Made by a program: the position numbers and the translations under genes. From NCBI GenBank assembly GCA_016286115.1, contig JAEESA010000004.1, forward strand, positions 1 to 34,534: 34,534 bases of DNA, written 5' to 3'. Numbering within the stretch: position 1 is the first letter of the stretch; every line of letters starts with the position of its first letter. Below, piece after piece: positions 6,972 through 15,161 of this stretch. Source of the DNA: Lachnospiraceae bacterium. Its GTDB lineage: Bacteria > Bacillota > Clostridia > Lachnospirales > Lachnospiraceae. Below the pieces are notes generated by a model. It saw only the letters and a list, made by a program, of their open reading frames with translations. It ran no database searches and was not told the origin of the DNA.

Positions 6972-8027
6972 TCACTCCTTTGCATTTATTAAACTTGTAA
7001 GCGTCTGCACCTCGTCTCCGAAAGTGATTGTGGTTTTATCGTTACCAGAACTGATATTTCTTCTTATCGCCTTTATCTGCATATCTTCGCGGACTCCCCA
7101 GCGCTGATTTGAACAGGTAACATAATCTCCCAAGCGGAATTCGGATGTCGCATTTTCAAGGTTCACCTTCGATTCGAACCCTTTTGTCTTGGGATATTTT
7201 GCGAGCTTTTCAGCTCCTGCGTTCCTTAGCTGTTCCCGGATTTGCTGTTCGGTCTGATCCTTTTTGGAAATACCGGAGGCAGTTGCATACATCTCATATC
7301 TGTCGAGTCCCGCACCGCCACCGGTATCCTGGAGGATCCTATCGTCATCATTTCCGCTTCCGCATAAGATGTATGAAGCATAGTTACTTGAGTCTTCGTA
7401 GTATCTTTGTGAAAAAACTGATCCGAACTCTGGCGAAAAAAGGCATGGTGTTTCACTTTCTATAGTTCTGTCCGTTCCGCTCCAAATGTCGAAGTATAGT
7501 TTTTTTTCTGCCAGGTCTACTCGAAAGGCATAGCCAAGTTCGTTTGCGGCTGCGATTCCCGTGATTGCCTTTGCGAGATTAACATATTCCGTCTGGTACT
7601 CTATTGTGTCATTAACAGTACTGTTATCATCCCCCATGCAGAGTCTTGGTATAACTCTGTCATTGTTTGAGGGATTTATGGCATTATTTACAACAAGAGT
7701 ACGCATTATCTGTGATGGTGTACCTGTGAGGATTTCTCGACTTGCCACTATGCGCCTTGCCAGATATTTGCTCATCATATAACCCTTGGCAATAACCATT
7801 TCGCTTCCTCTACCGTTTGATTCTCTTGTGATCTTCGTTATTACTCCCGGTTCTGTTTCCTCTGTGTTGTAAAGCACCATTCCTTCCCGAAGTTCGCCTG
7901 CTTCGGATGATAAGAATGAAACTGAAAAGGTACCGGGCTCTGAAAGCTTCCGGTACCATTCAAGGCTCGTGAAATTTGAAATTATTCCTGTGAGTTCAAG
8001 ATCTCTGTCTAACGTAAATATTTCCAT
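6972..8027 (-). CDS. Tail-associated protein, ReqiPepy6 Gp37-like
   Basis: 351 residues starting MEIFTLDRDLELTGIISNFTSLEWYRKLSEPGTFSVSF, the characteristic opening of Gp37-like siphovirus tail proteins (baseplate hub/tail-associated). ATG 8027 is four bases after the stop of the Dit gene, with GGGGGT upstream; longer in-frame reading starts inside that gene and is rejected. Middle motifs include ETGTP-like TGTPSQIMRTLVVNNAI and LGYAFRVDLAEKKLYFDIWSG. The C-terminus (RLGDYVTCSNQRWGVREDMQIKAIRR) is the usual conserved block. It would form the tail tip above the adhesins. Confidence 0.85.
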   Translation of the reverse strand: MEIFTLDRDLELTGIISNFTSLEWYRKLSEPGTFSVSFLSSEAGELREGMVLYNTEETEPGVITKITRESNGRGSEMVIAKGYMMSKYLARRIVASREILTGTPSQIMRTLVVNNAINPSNNDRVIPRLCMGDDNSTVNDTIEYQTEYVNLAKAITGIAAANELGYAFRVDLAEKKLYFDIWSGTDRTIESETPCLFSPEFGSVFSQRYYEDSSNYASYILCGSGNDDDRILQDTGGGAGLDRYEMYATASGISKKDQTEQQIREQLRNAGAEKLAKYPKTKGFESKVNLENATSEFRLGDYVTCSNQRWGVREDMQIKAIRRNISSGNDKTTITFGDEVQTLTSLINAKE

Positions 8028-8031
8028 GCGG

Positions 8032-8901
8032 TTATACCCCCGCGTATCTGTTTTTGTAGCTGATCTGCGTTTCCAGCATGCTTTCGCCCGCATCGGCCAT
8101 CATCCTGAATGTGTTGTCGCCCGGCGCAAGAGTAAGAAACGTATATCCGCCCCCTATAAGATCTATGTGTCCTATATAATTATTGTCAGCTCCATTTATG
8201 CGCTGTACCACTGTTTTTTTGTCTCCGGTGGTCACCGTAATGACCTCTCCATCTGCCATAATGCAGTTTACTTTTATGTATTCCTGCGTATAAATATTTA
8301 AGAGTCCAGGATTTGATACTATTCCATGAGCAATAAATCGTATAACCATTCCGATTTCATCGGTTGATTCATTTGTTACTACGGCTATCATTGATGCTCT
8401 CTTTATACCGAAGCACGTTGGAGTCTGTAGTGGGAAGTGAAGACCTCCCACAACATCAGCGATTTCCACGATATTGGTTTCATAGTCTTCCCAATAAGGT
8501 GTCATGGCTACAAGCTCCACGCTGTAATTCTGAATCACGCTCACTTCAGAAAAGTCTATCTTTGGAGTTTTGCTCGCTCTTGCAATTATTGTTTTTTTTA
8601 CTCCGCCAAATTCCTGCGTGATCAGTATATCGATCTTCGGCTTAAACATATTCAGCAGTTGAAGTCGCAGAGCTTCCATAGACTCATTGGTTGTTGCATA
8701 TATCTGACCTTCTATGCGAAGGCTCCTTGTGTTTACGCTGCTGCCAAGCAATGTTGCTCCATCCTGTCCGTATCCCTGTGAAGTGTTGTGTTTTACACTT
8801 ACAGTATCGAACCCCGATGTCCTCTGTACTGTATATGGAAGACTTGTCAAGTGTAATAACTTTTCATCAGTCCTGATTATTATGTCTCTGTCAGTTCTCA
8901 T
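8032..8901 (-). CDS. Distal tail protein (Dit / sipho_tail family)
   Basis: 289 residues. Dit forms the hexameric ring joining tail tube to tip. The N-terminal half has the typical TRSLRIEGQIYATTNESMEALRLQLLNMFKP stretch (~58-90), followed by a PYWED motif (~134-139) and a galectin-like C-terminal domain ending in the NGADNNYIGHIDLIGGGYTFLTLAPGDN motif seen in this family. Its ATG overlaps the tape-measure stop (ATGA). Gene order tape measure, Dit, Gp37-like, fibre is standard for siphophages. Confidence 0.88.
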   Translation of the reverse strand: MRTDRDIIIRTDEKLLHLTSLPYTVQRTSGFDTVSVKHNTSQGYGQDGATLLGSSVNTRSLRIEGQIYATTNESMEALRLQLLNMFKPKIDILITQEFGGVKKTIIARASKTPKIDFSEVSVIQNYSVELVAMTPYWEDYETNIVEIADVVGGLHFPLQTPTCFGIKRASMIAVVTNESTDEIGMVIRFIAHGIVSNPGLLNIYTQEYIKVNCIMADGEVITVTTGDKKTVVQRINGADNNYIGHIDLIGGGYTFLTLAPGDNTFRMMADAGESMLETQISYKNRYAGV

Positions 8902-11900
8902 AGATCCTCTCCAAGTGCTTCGTTAACCTTACGGCTCCATTCCTTAGCTTCTTCGTAAGCTTTCCGGCCCACCGATGCAACGGCATCAACAATCTCATCT
9001 TCCTTACTCTTTATGCCATCTGCCATGGATCCGCCAAATATCTGACCGGCATCGTAACCCTTTGAACTCTTTCCGTCTGTTATACCGAGCTCGGTATTGA
9101 GGGTGGTGACGGCCATTGACGCCATTGTTTTTACATTCTCAATGACTATTGGCTGCGATTCCTCGATAGAAAGTGCAACTGAAGCGCCAGTATCATCCCA
9201 CAACTGCACGTACTGCTCGGAAAACGTTTCCTGATCTTCCAGCATGGTCTGCGCTGACTCTTCCCCGGTCTCTACCACTCTTCCGAGCGTTTCTCCATAA
9301 CCCACTTCAAATTCGGCCATAGCTTCCGAAAGACCGTTCAGTGCTTCCTGGTTAGCTTCCCATGCTGCTATGAAGTCATCCATAGCATCGCCGCCTTCTT
9401 CAGCAGCATCAACCAGGGCTTGCAGATATCCGGCACCGGAAATTCCCATCTCCTCAATGCTTGCAATAATCTGGGGATCGATATTCAGATCAAGTGCTTT
9501 CTGCAGGTTGTCGCCGTACTGCGTCATAGCATCGGTCTGTGATTCCAGACCTTTGGTCATATCATCTAAAGACTGCGACTCTATGGTGTATTCGTCGAAC
9601 AGTCCCATCTGGGATTTCAAGGAATCCTCTGCTGCCGTTTTTGCTTCGCCATATGCCTGCTCAAGTTCTTCGAGTTTGGTACTTACATCTCCGGTAGCTT
9701 CTACAGCATATCCATGCCACGAAACAACGCTCTGAGACATACCGTCCATTGCATCTGCGGCCGACTGTTCTGCAGTTGTATCCATGAGAAGATCCTTGTA
9801 TTCCTGGATTTCCTCCCCCGTCGAATTGACTTGTTCCTGGAGAGACTCATATCCCTTTATCTGCCCAAAAGTTTCTTCAGACACCTGTGAGGCATACTCT
9901 TTGCTGGTCTCCATGAGTTCCTTTAGTGCCAGTATCTCAGTGTCAGTATGTTCTACTGTTCCTTGGTTGTACTCAGCAAGCGCCTTTTCGTACTCATCCC
10001 TAGCGGAGTAGTACTCATCCCAGGCGTCCTGATTCTTCTTTACAGCTTCGTTATAGGCCTCTTCCTGCTCGATCAGGGTATTGTTGATATCTACCTGTTC
10101 TTGCGTTAGTTCTTTGATGCGTTCCTGATAAGCCTCTACCTCCGCCTGCTTGAAAAGCGCTTCAACATACCTTTCTACAGCATCAGTGCTTTGGTTCAGT
10201 TCTCCGGTAACTTCATTGATTGACAGTCCGAGATCCGGCATAAGGACGTTGAGCTGGTCAACCACTGACTGCATCTCCTGCATCTTGGAGGCGTCATTTT
10301 TAGCTTCCGGAGCAAGTTCTTTCAGTTTTTCCAAAAGACCTGCTGCTTGAGTCCTATTAGTGGATATTGACTCTACATTGGAACTGAAAGCATCTGCGCT
10401 TTCCTTAGTGGCGTCACGCACGGCATTAATAGATTCCAGCAGGGCTTTTTCTTTGTCGGTAAGTTCAATAACCTTTGGAGTATATTCTGCCGAGGCTTTT
10501 GCTATCTCCACAATAGCTGTCATTAACAGTGCCATTCCGGCCGCTATAGCTCCGACAGGGCTTGCTGCCTGGGCTGCATTCAGTTCTTCCTGTGCAACCG
10601 TTGCTCCATTCAGCGCCGGCGGCATCAATGCCAGTACGGCATTTAATCCCGAAGTAATGGCCGTTGCCGTCTTGAATGAAATGAAGCTTGTTCCTATCAT
10701 TTCAACTATCGGAACAATAGTATCGAGATTATCAGCAACAAACTCTATCCCTTTCACAAGGTCCGGTATCACATCTTCAATGATTTCTGCAGCTTCTTCC
10801 TCGTGTTCCATCATAAGAGCGCTAAGTTCATTAGCTGCTTCTTCTACTACAGGGGCCACGTCAGCCCCGATCTTGTTCTTGAATGAATCCGCTGTCTTGG
10901 AAACTCTTTCTATTGCATCAGAGGTTCTCGTAAGGCTTGTAATAGTCTCCTTGTCCATGATGTAACCAAGATCGGATGCTTCCTGGTACATCTTCTGAAA
11001 GCCATCTGAACCAGCTGCTATAAGAGAGTTGAGAGACTGCGCATTACGGCCAAAGAGCTGCATTGATATCGCATCCTTCTCCGTAGCATTTTCAACCTTG
11101 CCGAGAGCATCTATAACATCCCAGAACACCTCTTCAGAATCCCTGAGATCTCCGTTTGCATCCGTTACAGATATTCCCAACTTGCTATATGCATTCGCAT
11201 AAGCCTCCGATCCTTCACGAGCAGAGTTCATGGAGCGAATATTCTTGGCCATAGAGCTTGTGACAGTCTCGAGAGACGTGTCAAGAAGCTCCTCGGAATA
11301 CTTGAGCGCCTGAATGGTATCAACAGCTATGCCGGTATTGGTAGAGAGCGTGTTTATCTCATCAGCGTAGAAAGCGGTATTTGTCGCAAGTTCAAACAGC
11401 TCTTTGCCCGTTTTCGCTGTAATCTCAGCAATCTTAGACGCTGCGTTAAATACATCTACAGAAAAAATCGTACTTTTGAGGCTCTCGCCTGCTTTCTCGC
11501 CACTTTCTCCTGCTTCGTTGATTTCTTTTCCAAAATTATCTATGCTGGTGGCACACCCATCGGTCGATATTTTTGCTTCCTCGAGATACTTGTTTGTATT
11601 CTGAAGTTCATCCTCCCAATTTACCAGTTGTGTGTTTGCAATATTTAATCTTGACTGATAATCATCTATTTTGGCTCCGCAGTCTGCATAAGCAAGCTGT
11701 GCTCTTTTGAGTGACTCTTCTGCTTTATCTATTTCATTCTGCTGATTCTTAAGTTCTTCATCAGTTGCTTCCCCAGACTCCTTAAGCTTTTGCATATCCT
11801 CATTAAGAAGATCAAGGTTATCGGACCATTTTTCAACACTCTCTGCCGCTTTCTCCTGAGCTTCCCTCTGTTTAGCAATCGCTGTCTCGTATACTTCGAC

Positions 11901-12110
11901 CTTATCTTTTTGTGATTCAATCTTCTTTGTTAGCAGATCATATTTTTCCTGGAGAGCCTCAAGCCCATTTGCATTATCTTTATGGTTGGCAGCAGAAAGC
12001 TCCATTTCTGTACGAAGTTCTTTTTGTTCTGCGTTGATAGCCTTCAGAGCCTGCTTATATTCCGCTTCACCATCCAGCGTTAGTGTTACTCCGATTGTAT
12101 TAAGGGACAT
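8898..12110 (-). CDS. Tail tape measure protein
   Basis: 1070 residues, the longest gene of the window, determining tail length and probably taking part in DNA ejection. The N-terminal ~220 residues are long coiled coil (EAEYKQALKAINAEQKELRTEMELSA start typical of Firmicute tape measures). A phage TMP domain follows at ~270-430 (NTGIAVDTIQALKYSEELLD, DAIGRV-like patterns). Hydrophobic segments near 460-500 and 515-540 (PVGAIAAGMALLMTAIVEIA) could enter the membrane during ejection; the rest is Gln/Glu/Ala-rich coiled coil. The start ATG has AGGAGGAACAA upstream. No peptidase domain recognised. Confidence 0.93.
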   Translation of the reverse strand: MSLNTIGVTLTLDGEAEYKQALKAINAEQKELRTEMELSAANHKDNANGLEALQEKYDLLTKKIESQKDKVEVYETAIAKQREAQEKAAESVEKWSDNLDLLNEDMQKLKESGEATDEELKNQQNEIDKAEESLKRAQLAYADCGAKIDDYQSRLNIANTQLVNWEDELQNTNKYLEEAKISTDGCATSIDNFGKEINEAGESGEKAGESLKSTIFSVDVFNAASKIAEITAKTGKELFELATNTAFYADEINTLSTNTGIAVDTIQALKYSEELLDTSLETVTSSMAKNIRSMNSAREGSEAYANAYSKLGISVTDANGDLRDSEEVFWDVIDALGKVENATEKDAISMQLFGRNAQSLNSLIAAGSDGFQKMYQEASDLGYIMDKETITSLTRTSDAIERVSKTADSFKNKIGADVAPVVEEAANELSALMMEHEEEAAEIIEDVIPDLVKGIEFVADNLDTIVPIVEMIGTSFISFKTATAITSGLNAVLALMPPALNGATVAQEELNAAQAASPVGAIAAGMALLMTAIVEIAKASAEYTPKVIELTDKEKALLESINAVRDATKESADAFSSNVESISTNRTQAAGLLEKLKELAPEAKNDASKMQEMQSVVDQLNVLMPDLGLSINEVTGELNQSTDAVERYVEALFKQAEVEAYQERIKELTQEQVDINNTLIEQEEAYNEAVKKNQDAWDEYYSARDEYEKALAEYNQGTVEHTDTEILALKELMETSKEYASQVSEETFGQIKGYESLQEQVNSTGEEIQEYKDLLMDTTAEQSAADAMDGMSQSVVSWHGYAVEATGDVSTKLEELEQAYGEAKTAAEDSLKSQMGLFDEYTIESQSLDDMTKGLESQTDAMTQYGDNLQKALDLNIDPQIIASIEEMGISGAGYLQALVDAAEEGGDAMDDFIAAWEANQEALNGLSEAMAEFEVGYGETLGRVVETGEESAQTMLEDQETFSEQYVQLWDDTGASVALSIEESQPIVIENVKTMASMAVTTLNTELGITDGKSSKGYDAGQIFGGSMADGIKSKEDEIVDAVASVGRKAYEEAKEWSRKVNEALGEDL

Positions 12111-12134
12111 TTGTTCCTCCTAGGATAAGTCATT

Positions 12135-12165
12135 AAAAAAGCACCGGATTTTGCTCCGATGCTTT
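12135..12165 (-). terminator. Terminator-like hairpin upstream of the tape measure gene
   Basis: 11-bp stem with one mismatch (12138-12148 with 12155-12165, loop TTTTGC), followed on the minus strand by TTTTTT. It lies between a 37-codon gene and the tape measure gene, inside the late operon, so it may reduce readthrough or act only with antitermination. Confidence 0.6.
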
Positions 12166-12192
12166 TGTTATTTGCTATAAATAATTACTATA

Positions 12193-12306
12193 CTAAAAAT
12201 GCACACACACCCAAACAACAACCAGGGCAATTGCAACCAAAATGACATCCGCCACTTTCTTTAATATCTTTTTTTTCTTTTCGCTTAATGTGAAAAAAAT
12301 CATCAT
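12193..12306 (-). CDS. Small single-span membrane protein
   Basis: 37 residues: charged N-terminus (MMIFFTLSEKKKKILKK) then a hydrophobic stretch VILVAIALVVVWVCV (~21-35). ATG 12306 has AGGAGGG seven bases upstream, an excellent site. Positioned between tail chaperone and tape measure genes, preceded by a promoter-like region and followed by a terminator-like hairpin, so it may be expressed as its own unit. Function unknown; superinfection or lysis-related membrane roles are possible but unsupported. Confidence 0.6.
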   Translation of the reverse strand: MMIFFTLSEKKKKILKKVADVILVAIALVVVWVCVHF

Positions 12307-12326
12307 ATGCTTGCCCTCCTTTTTAT

Positions 12327-12377
12327 ATTATAATATCATATTTCTGCGGTTTTTGGTATATTTTTCGTCCAAAAACC
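12327..12377 (-). promoter_or_regulatory. Possible promoter with upstream inverted repeat
   Basis: On the minus strand TATAAT lies at 12332-12327, just before the ribosome binding site of the 37-codon gene. No good -35 box is seen at 16-18 bp. Upstream is a 9-bp inverted repeat GGTTTTTGG/CCAAAAACC (12348-12356 with 12369-12377), a candidate activator or repressor site. Evidence is limited to these matches and the high A/T content of 12307-12416. Confidence 0.35.
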
Positions 12378-12416
12378 TTCGAAAAATCAACAAAAAGAAG
12401 AGTTTTATTTTTGTAT

Positions 12417-12434
12417 AGTTGCACCGGTGCAACT
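12417..12434. promoter_or_regulatory. Palindrome copy 1 (AGTTGCACCGGTGCAACT)
   Basis: Perfect 18-bp palindrome whose 16-bp centre GTTGCACCGGTGCAAC recurs exactly at 25841-25856 and 30432-30447. This copy lies immediately after the stop codon of the frameshifted tail chaperone and ~110 bp upstream of the 37-codon gene. Probably a protein-binding site; the binder is not known. Confidence 0.6.
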
Positions 12435-12435
12435 C

Positions 12436-12668
12436 TTAAAAATCCTTGAGCGAATCAAGCTTCTCCGGTTCGATCTGATAGGTACTGACCTTTTCAAGAT
12501 TGAACAGCTCTTTGTATATCCGGAACTTGTCGCTGAACTCCCCTAGATACATGTGCCATGCTTCCCTTTGTGAATACCCCAGCCGTGTCATGGCTATAAC
12601 TTCCACTAGCTGCCAGTCTATGACTGCATCTTCTTCGTCGTCTTTTTCTGGCTGGGGGTCTCTTTTTT
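12436..12668 (-). CDS. Tail assembly chaperone, -1 frameshift extension (T frame)
   Basis: A 75-codon reading frame without its own start, entered by -1 slippage at A AAA AAA (12669-12663, codons ATA AAA AAA) near the end of the upstream chaperone gene. From the slip it reads RDPQPEKDDEEDAVIDWQ and then a conserved-looking segment, LVEVIAMTRLGYSQREAWHM, ending KLDSLKDF. The fusion would be 207 residues: 132 from the G frame plus 75. This matches the lambda G/G-T arrangement in which the minority fusion product recruits tape measure to major tail protein. The MTRLGYSQREAW segment resembles T-domain proteins of Clostridia phages. Confidence 0.85.
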
Positions 12669-13058
12669 TATTGCCAGGGCTCCGTAGAATTCTTCCAGCA
12701 GAAGTTCCGCCAGCTCAAAAGGATTCATATCTATTTCATCTATGATGAATTTAGGATCCACATCAGGAACTTCTTTTCTTTTTTTGTCTGCCTCATACTG
12801 CAGGCCTTCCTCTATCATCAAAGGAAGCGCATAATTTACCGCTTTGAGTGAAGGTTCTGTCTTTGTATATAACTTCAAGCCATCTTCATTTGTTCTCTGT
12901 TCGCCATCTTTGTCCAGGAGTGGTTTTCTTCCTGAAAGCTGACGTTCAAACTCCGCAAGAGTTCCATATTCTTCCTGTATTTCTGCAAGCACCGAATTGC
13001 TGCATCTGTATGGATATTCCTTTCCTGAAAGTTTGATTTTCTTGAGAGTCTTATTCAT
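12618..13058 (-). CDS. Tail assembly chaperone (G-type)
   Basis: 146 residues (MNKTLKKIKLSGKEYPYRCSN...), helical and charged, lying between major tail protein and tape measure genes, the invariant place of the tail assembly chaperone. Codons 130-132 (ATA AAA AAA) form a heptanucleotide slippery site; normal decoding continues 14 more codons to TAG, slippage gives the longer G-T product. AGGAGGAATGC precedes ATG 13058. The ratio of the two products is fixed by frameshift efficiency in related phages. Chaperones are not part of the mature virion. Confidence 0.88.
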   Translation of the reverse strand: MNKTLKKIKLSGKEYPYRCSNSVLAEIQEEYGTLAEFERQLSGRKPLLDKDGEQRTNEDGLKLYTKTEPSLKAVNYALPLMIEEGLQYEADKKRKEVPDVDPKFIIDEIDMNPFELAELLLEEFYGALAIKKETPSQKKTTKKMQS

Positions 13059-13085
13059 GCATTCCTCCTGATGTTCAATAATAAA

Positions 13086-13159
13086 TAGCAGGGGCAGGAT
13101 TTGAACCTGCGACCTTCTGATTATGGGTCAGACGAGCCTCCGCACTGCTCCACCCTGCG
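13086..13159 (-). tRNA. Phage tRNA with CAU anticodon, initiator-like
   Basis: Minus-strand cloverleaf of 74 nt without CCA. Acceptor arms CGCAGGG (13159-13153) and CCCTGCT (13093-13087) leave position 1:72 unpaired (C:T), as initiator tRNAs leave C1:A72. D arm GAGC/GCTC with a 10-nt loop, anticodon stem TCTGA/TCAGA with loop CCCATAA (anticodon CAU), variable AGGTC, T arm GCAGG-TTCAAAT-CCTGC, discriminator A. Length and body follow bacterial tRNA-fMet, but the three G:C pairs of the initiator anticodon stem are missing. It lies between the major tail protein and chaperone genes. Confidence 0.85.
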
Positions 13160-13163
13160 ATAA

Positions 13164-13189
13164 AGCAAGAGGCTCTGCAGCCTCTTGCT
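13164..13189 (-). terminator. Hairpin between major tail protein gene and tRNA
   Basis: Perfect 11-bp stem AGCAAGAGGCT/AGCCTCTTGCT (13164-13174 with 13179-13189, loop CTGC). On the minus strand it follows the major tail protein stop by ~15 nt and directly precedes the tRNA 5' end; only TTTA follows, so it is a weak terminator or more likely a processing or stabilising structure. Confidence 0.55.
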
Positions 13190-13203
13190 GGTTAATAACG
13201 ACC

Positions 13204-14037
13204 TTACACATCCTCTGTAGCGGTCTCCGTAATGACGATATTGCCAGTTACTGATGTTATCGTCACCTTCGATGTACTGCTATCCCAGGCTGTGGATGTC
13301 ACATCCGTACCGCCCATGGTAACAGTAGGAGTGGCCAGAACATATCCGGTATCCGCTGTCAGCGTTGTGATAAAGCTTGTTCCTTTCGCAACTTTTGCAG
13401 CGCTATTGCTACTTGCAGCATGTGAAAGAACCTGTGTGACTGTGTACTTCGTGGTAGTGAAAGTGTTCTCTACCCCCAGTTTATCACAGATCCAGTCAAC
13501 AGCCTCTGACTCATTTGAGAAATTATAATTTCTCACTCTCCAGTTGGTAGAATCATCCTCAATTGCAAGGATTTTACCGTTAAGTGAAGGTGTAACAAAG
13601 TTAATGCCATCGCCCTTTGTCTGGAAATCCTCGGCGCCCTCTGTGAACTTTGCTCTCCAGAACACAACTGCATCGTATGTGCCGTCATGGTTCTTTGATG
13701 TAAAGCCCACGCCTACCTCACCGGCCGAATCGGATGCGGAAGAAACCTCCTCCCCCGTTGACTGATTTACGCTGTGACCAAACAGGATCTGTGCAGCCTG
13801 ATAAGGAAGTGTTGTAGCTCCGAGAGCTATTGCTGCATCCGTAAATTCAGTTACATCGGCTACCTTCTTATCGTCCCCGAAAAGAGCTCCTGTCGCGTAG
13901 TTCGGTGTGATATTTGCCGTCTGTGCTTCTCCGCACTGGAAAGCATCGCTATAAGTAGCTGTGCTCCCCTCAATATATGTCCTCCTAGCCATAATCAGCT
14001 TTGATAAACCGAATCTGTACTTTTTGCCCTTAAGCAT
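13204..14037 (-). CDS. Major tail protein with C-terminal Ig-like domain
   Basis: 277 residues of the phi13-type major tail protein that polymerises into the tail tube. The N-terminal ~190 residues hold the tube fold (MLKGKKYRFGLSKLIMARRT..., GVGFTSKNHDGTYDAVVFWRAKF, the conserved YFxxKF-like strand). Residues ~197-277 form an added beta-sandwich repeat (GYVLATPTVTMGGTDVTSTAW...VTITSVTGNIVITETA), common as a surface decoration on tail tubes. Start at ATG 14037 has AGGAGGTAGAAGAAA. It overlaps the upstream gene by 8 nt. Confidence 0.88.
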   Translation of the reverse strand: MLKGKKYRFGLSKLIMARRTYIEGSTATYSDAFQCGEAQTANITPNYATGALFGDDKKVADVTEFTDAAIALGATTLPYQAAQILFGHSVNQSTGEEVSSASDSAGEVGVGFTSKNHDGTYDAVVFWRAKFTEGAEDFQTKGDGINFVTPSLNGKILAIEDDSTNWRVRNYNFSNESEAVDWICDKLGVENTFTTTKYTVTQVLSHAASSNSAAKVAKGTSFITTLTADTGYVLATPTVTMGGTDVTSTAWDSSTSKVTITSVTGNIVITETATEDV

Positions 14038-14404
14038 TTTCTTCTACCTCCTTGGTAAATTTACATTCAAAGACAAGGTGCCTTACCTCATCTTCATCTG
14101 ATAGTTTCTCTGAAAAAACACTGTAGGATACTCCAATTGCGTCATTTTCGGCAAGATATCTCGCCACATCAACAGCCAAACCCTGATAATTCGTTTCATT
14201 CTTTCCCGGTTTTCGTTTGATAAGCGTAATGTTTATTATCATGCTGGCGGTTTCCATAAGGGTTTCATTGTCTCCGAAAAGTTCTCCCCTTACATCGGCA
14301 TAATCAAATACTATGTATTCATCTTCTGTTCCGGTATAGCTGTCTTCTTCAACTTCAAGTCCCGTCACACCTTCCAGGCCGAGCATTATGCTGTTGATGT
14401 TCAT
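14030..14404 (-). CDS. Tail terminator/completion-type protein
   Basis: 124 residues, acidic, with an alpha/beta pattern (MNINSIMLGLEGVTGLEV..., YIVFDYADVRGELFGDNE, ASMIINITLIKRKPG). Its place between the HK97 gp10-like protein and the major tail protein is that of the tail terminator (gpU-like) protein that caps the tube and joins it to the head. No signature motif is strong enough to be certain; the call is from synteny and size. ATG overlaps the preceding stop (ATGA). Confidence 0.65.
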   Translation of the reverse strand: MNINSIMLGLEGVTGLEVEEDSYTGTEDEYIVFDYADVRGELFGDNETLMETASMIINITLIKRKPGKNETNYQGLAVDVARYLAENDAIGVSYSVFSEKLSDEDEVRHLVFECKFTKEVEENA

Positions 14405-14826
14405 CCTTTGGTTCTCCTATTAAACTCTTCCTGCATTTTTTCAGCACATTCTTTTTTTGCATTGTTTGCAGCTTTGTCCAGCCACGGTCTTGCACTCATC
14501 TTCGTGGTGCCATAATTCAAGTATGCAGCTATCTCAGCATTCCTTACGGGATTTTTCCTTCTGCTGCCATCCGGATTCTTTTTGTTTGTCCCGGTCGGTC
14601 CTATAAGCTGACGATATCCACTGCCTCTACGCACTCTCTTGGGTTTGTAAGGCTTTACGGAATCTATCAGCTCTGAACTTCCGGATCTTATGGACTGTCT
14701 GAGTGCCTTCTTTACAGCATCTTCAGCTATCGGAGCCGCTGATTGCAGTATTTCACTGTAATCTGAATCCGTAAGCGCCAGTTTGTCGATAAATTCCGTC
14801 ATTTCGACCTTAAGACTAGCCATCAT
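14401..14826 (-). CDS. HK97 gp10-like neck protein
   Basis: 141 residues of the HK97 gp10 family, a head-tail joining/tail completion protein. Typical features: early helix (MTEFIDKLALTDSDYSEILQ), basic middle with GSSELIDSVKPYKPKRV, and the diagnostic AAYLNYGTTKMSARPWLDKA near residues 103-122 (family consensus YxxxGTxxxxARPFL). Two adjacent ATGs; the first overlaps the upstream stop as ATGA. Lies in the connector cassette. Confidence 0.88.
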   Translation of the reverse strand: MMASLKVEMTEFIDKLALTDSDYSEILQSAAPIAEDAVKKALRQSIRSGSSELIDSVKPYKPKRVRRGSGYRQLIGPTGTNKKNPDGSRRKNPVRNAEIAAYLNYGTTKMSARPWLDKAANNAKKECAEKMQEEFNRRTKG

Positions 14827-15161
14827 TCCACCTCCGAAAGGGAAAGCTCCATAATCACATCATCCTTTTGGTACATGCGGACTATTGAATACTCAGTACC
14901 GTCAAAAAGCAATGTGGACGGCTTGAATTTTTTCCCATTCACTGTGACGCATGCCGCACGGTAATCATCTGCATACACAAGTGCCATGATCTTTACACTT
15001 ACTCCACTCCTGAGAGCTTCATAAACTTCTGACCTAGTGGCGGATTTGATCTTGCAGTATACGTCCAGATCACTTGTGGTTGATCCGCTATAGTAGCCGT
15101 CCTTATCCCTTGTCCTTGCGGTCTGTGTGCGCAAGGTTGCCAAGTCATTCATTGCATTCAT
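14823..15161 (-). CDS. Head-tail joining (head closure) protein
   Basis: 112 residues from ATG 15161, supported by TTGAGGT five bases upstream; a TTG at 15173 would be longer. The pattern matches phage head-tail joining proteins (SPP1 gp16-like): MNDLATLRTQTARTRDKDGYYSGSTT start, DVYCKIKSATRSEVYEALRSGV core, and TLLFDGTEYSIVRMYQKDDVIMELSL end. It closes the portal channel after packaging. It overlaps both neighbours. Confidence 0.82.
   Translation of the reverse strand: MNAMNDLATLRTQTARTRDKDGYYSGSTTSDLDVYCKIKSATRSEVYEALRSGVSVKIMALVYADDYRAACVTVNGKKFKPSTLLFDGTEYSIVRMYQKDDVIMELSLSEVE

Noticed and set aside
10360-10965. Long plus-strand ORF opposite the tape measure gene
   Set aside because: Ser/Ala-rich composition typical of the reverse complement of a helical coding sequence; antisense shadow.
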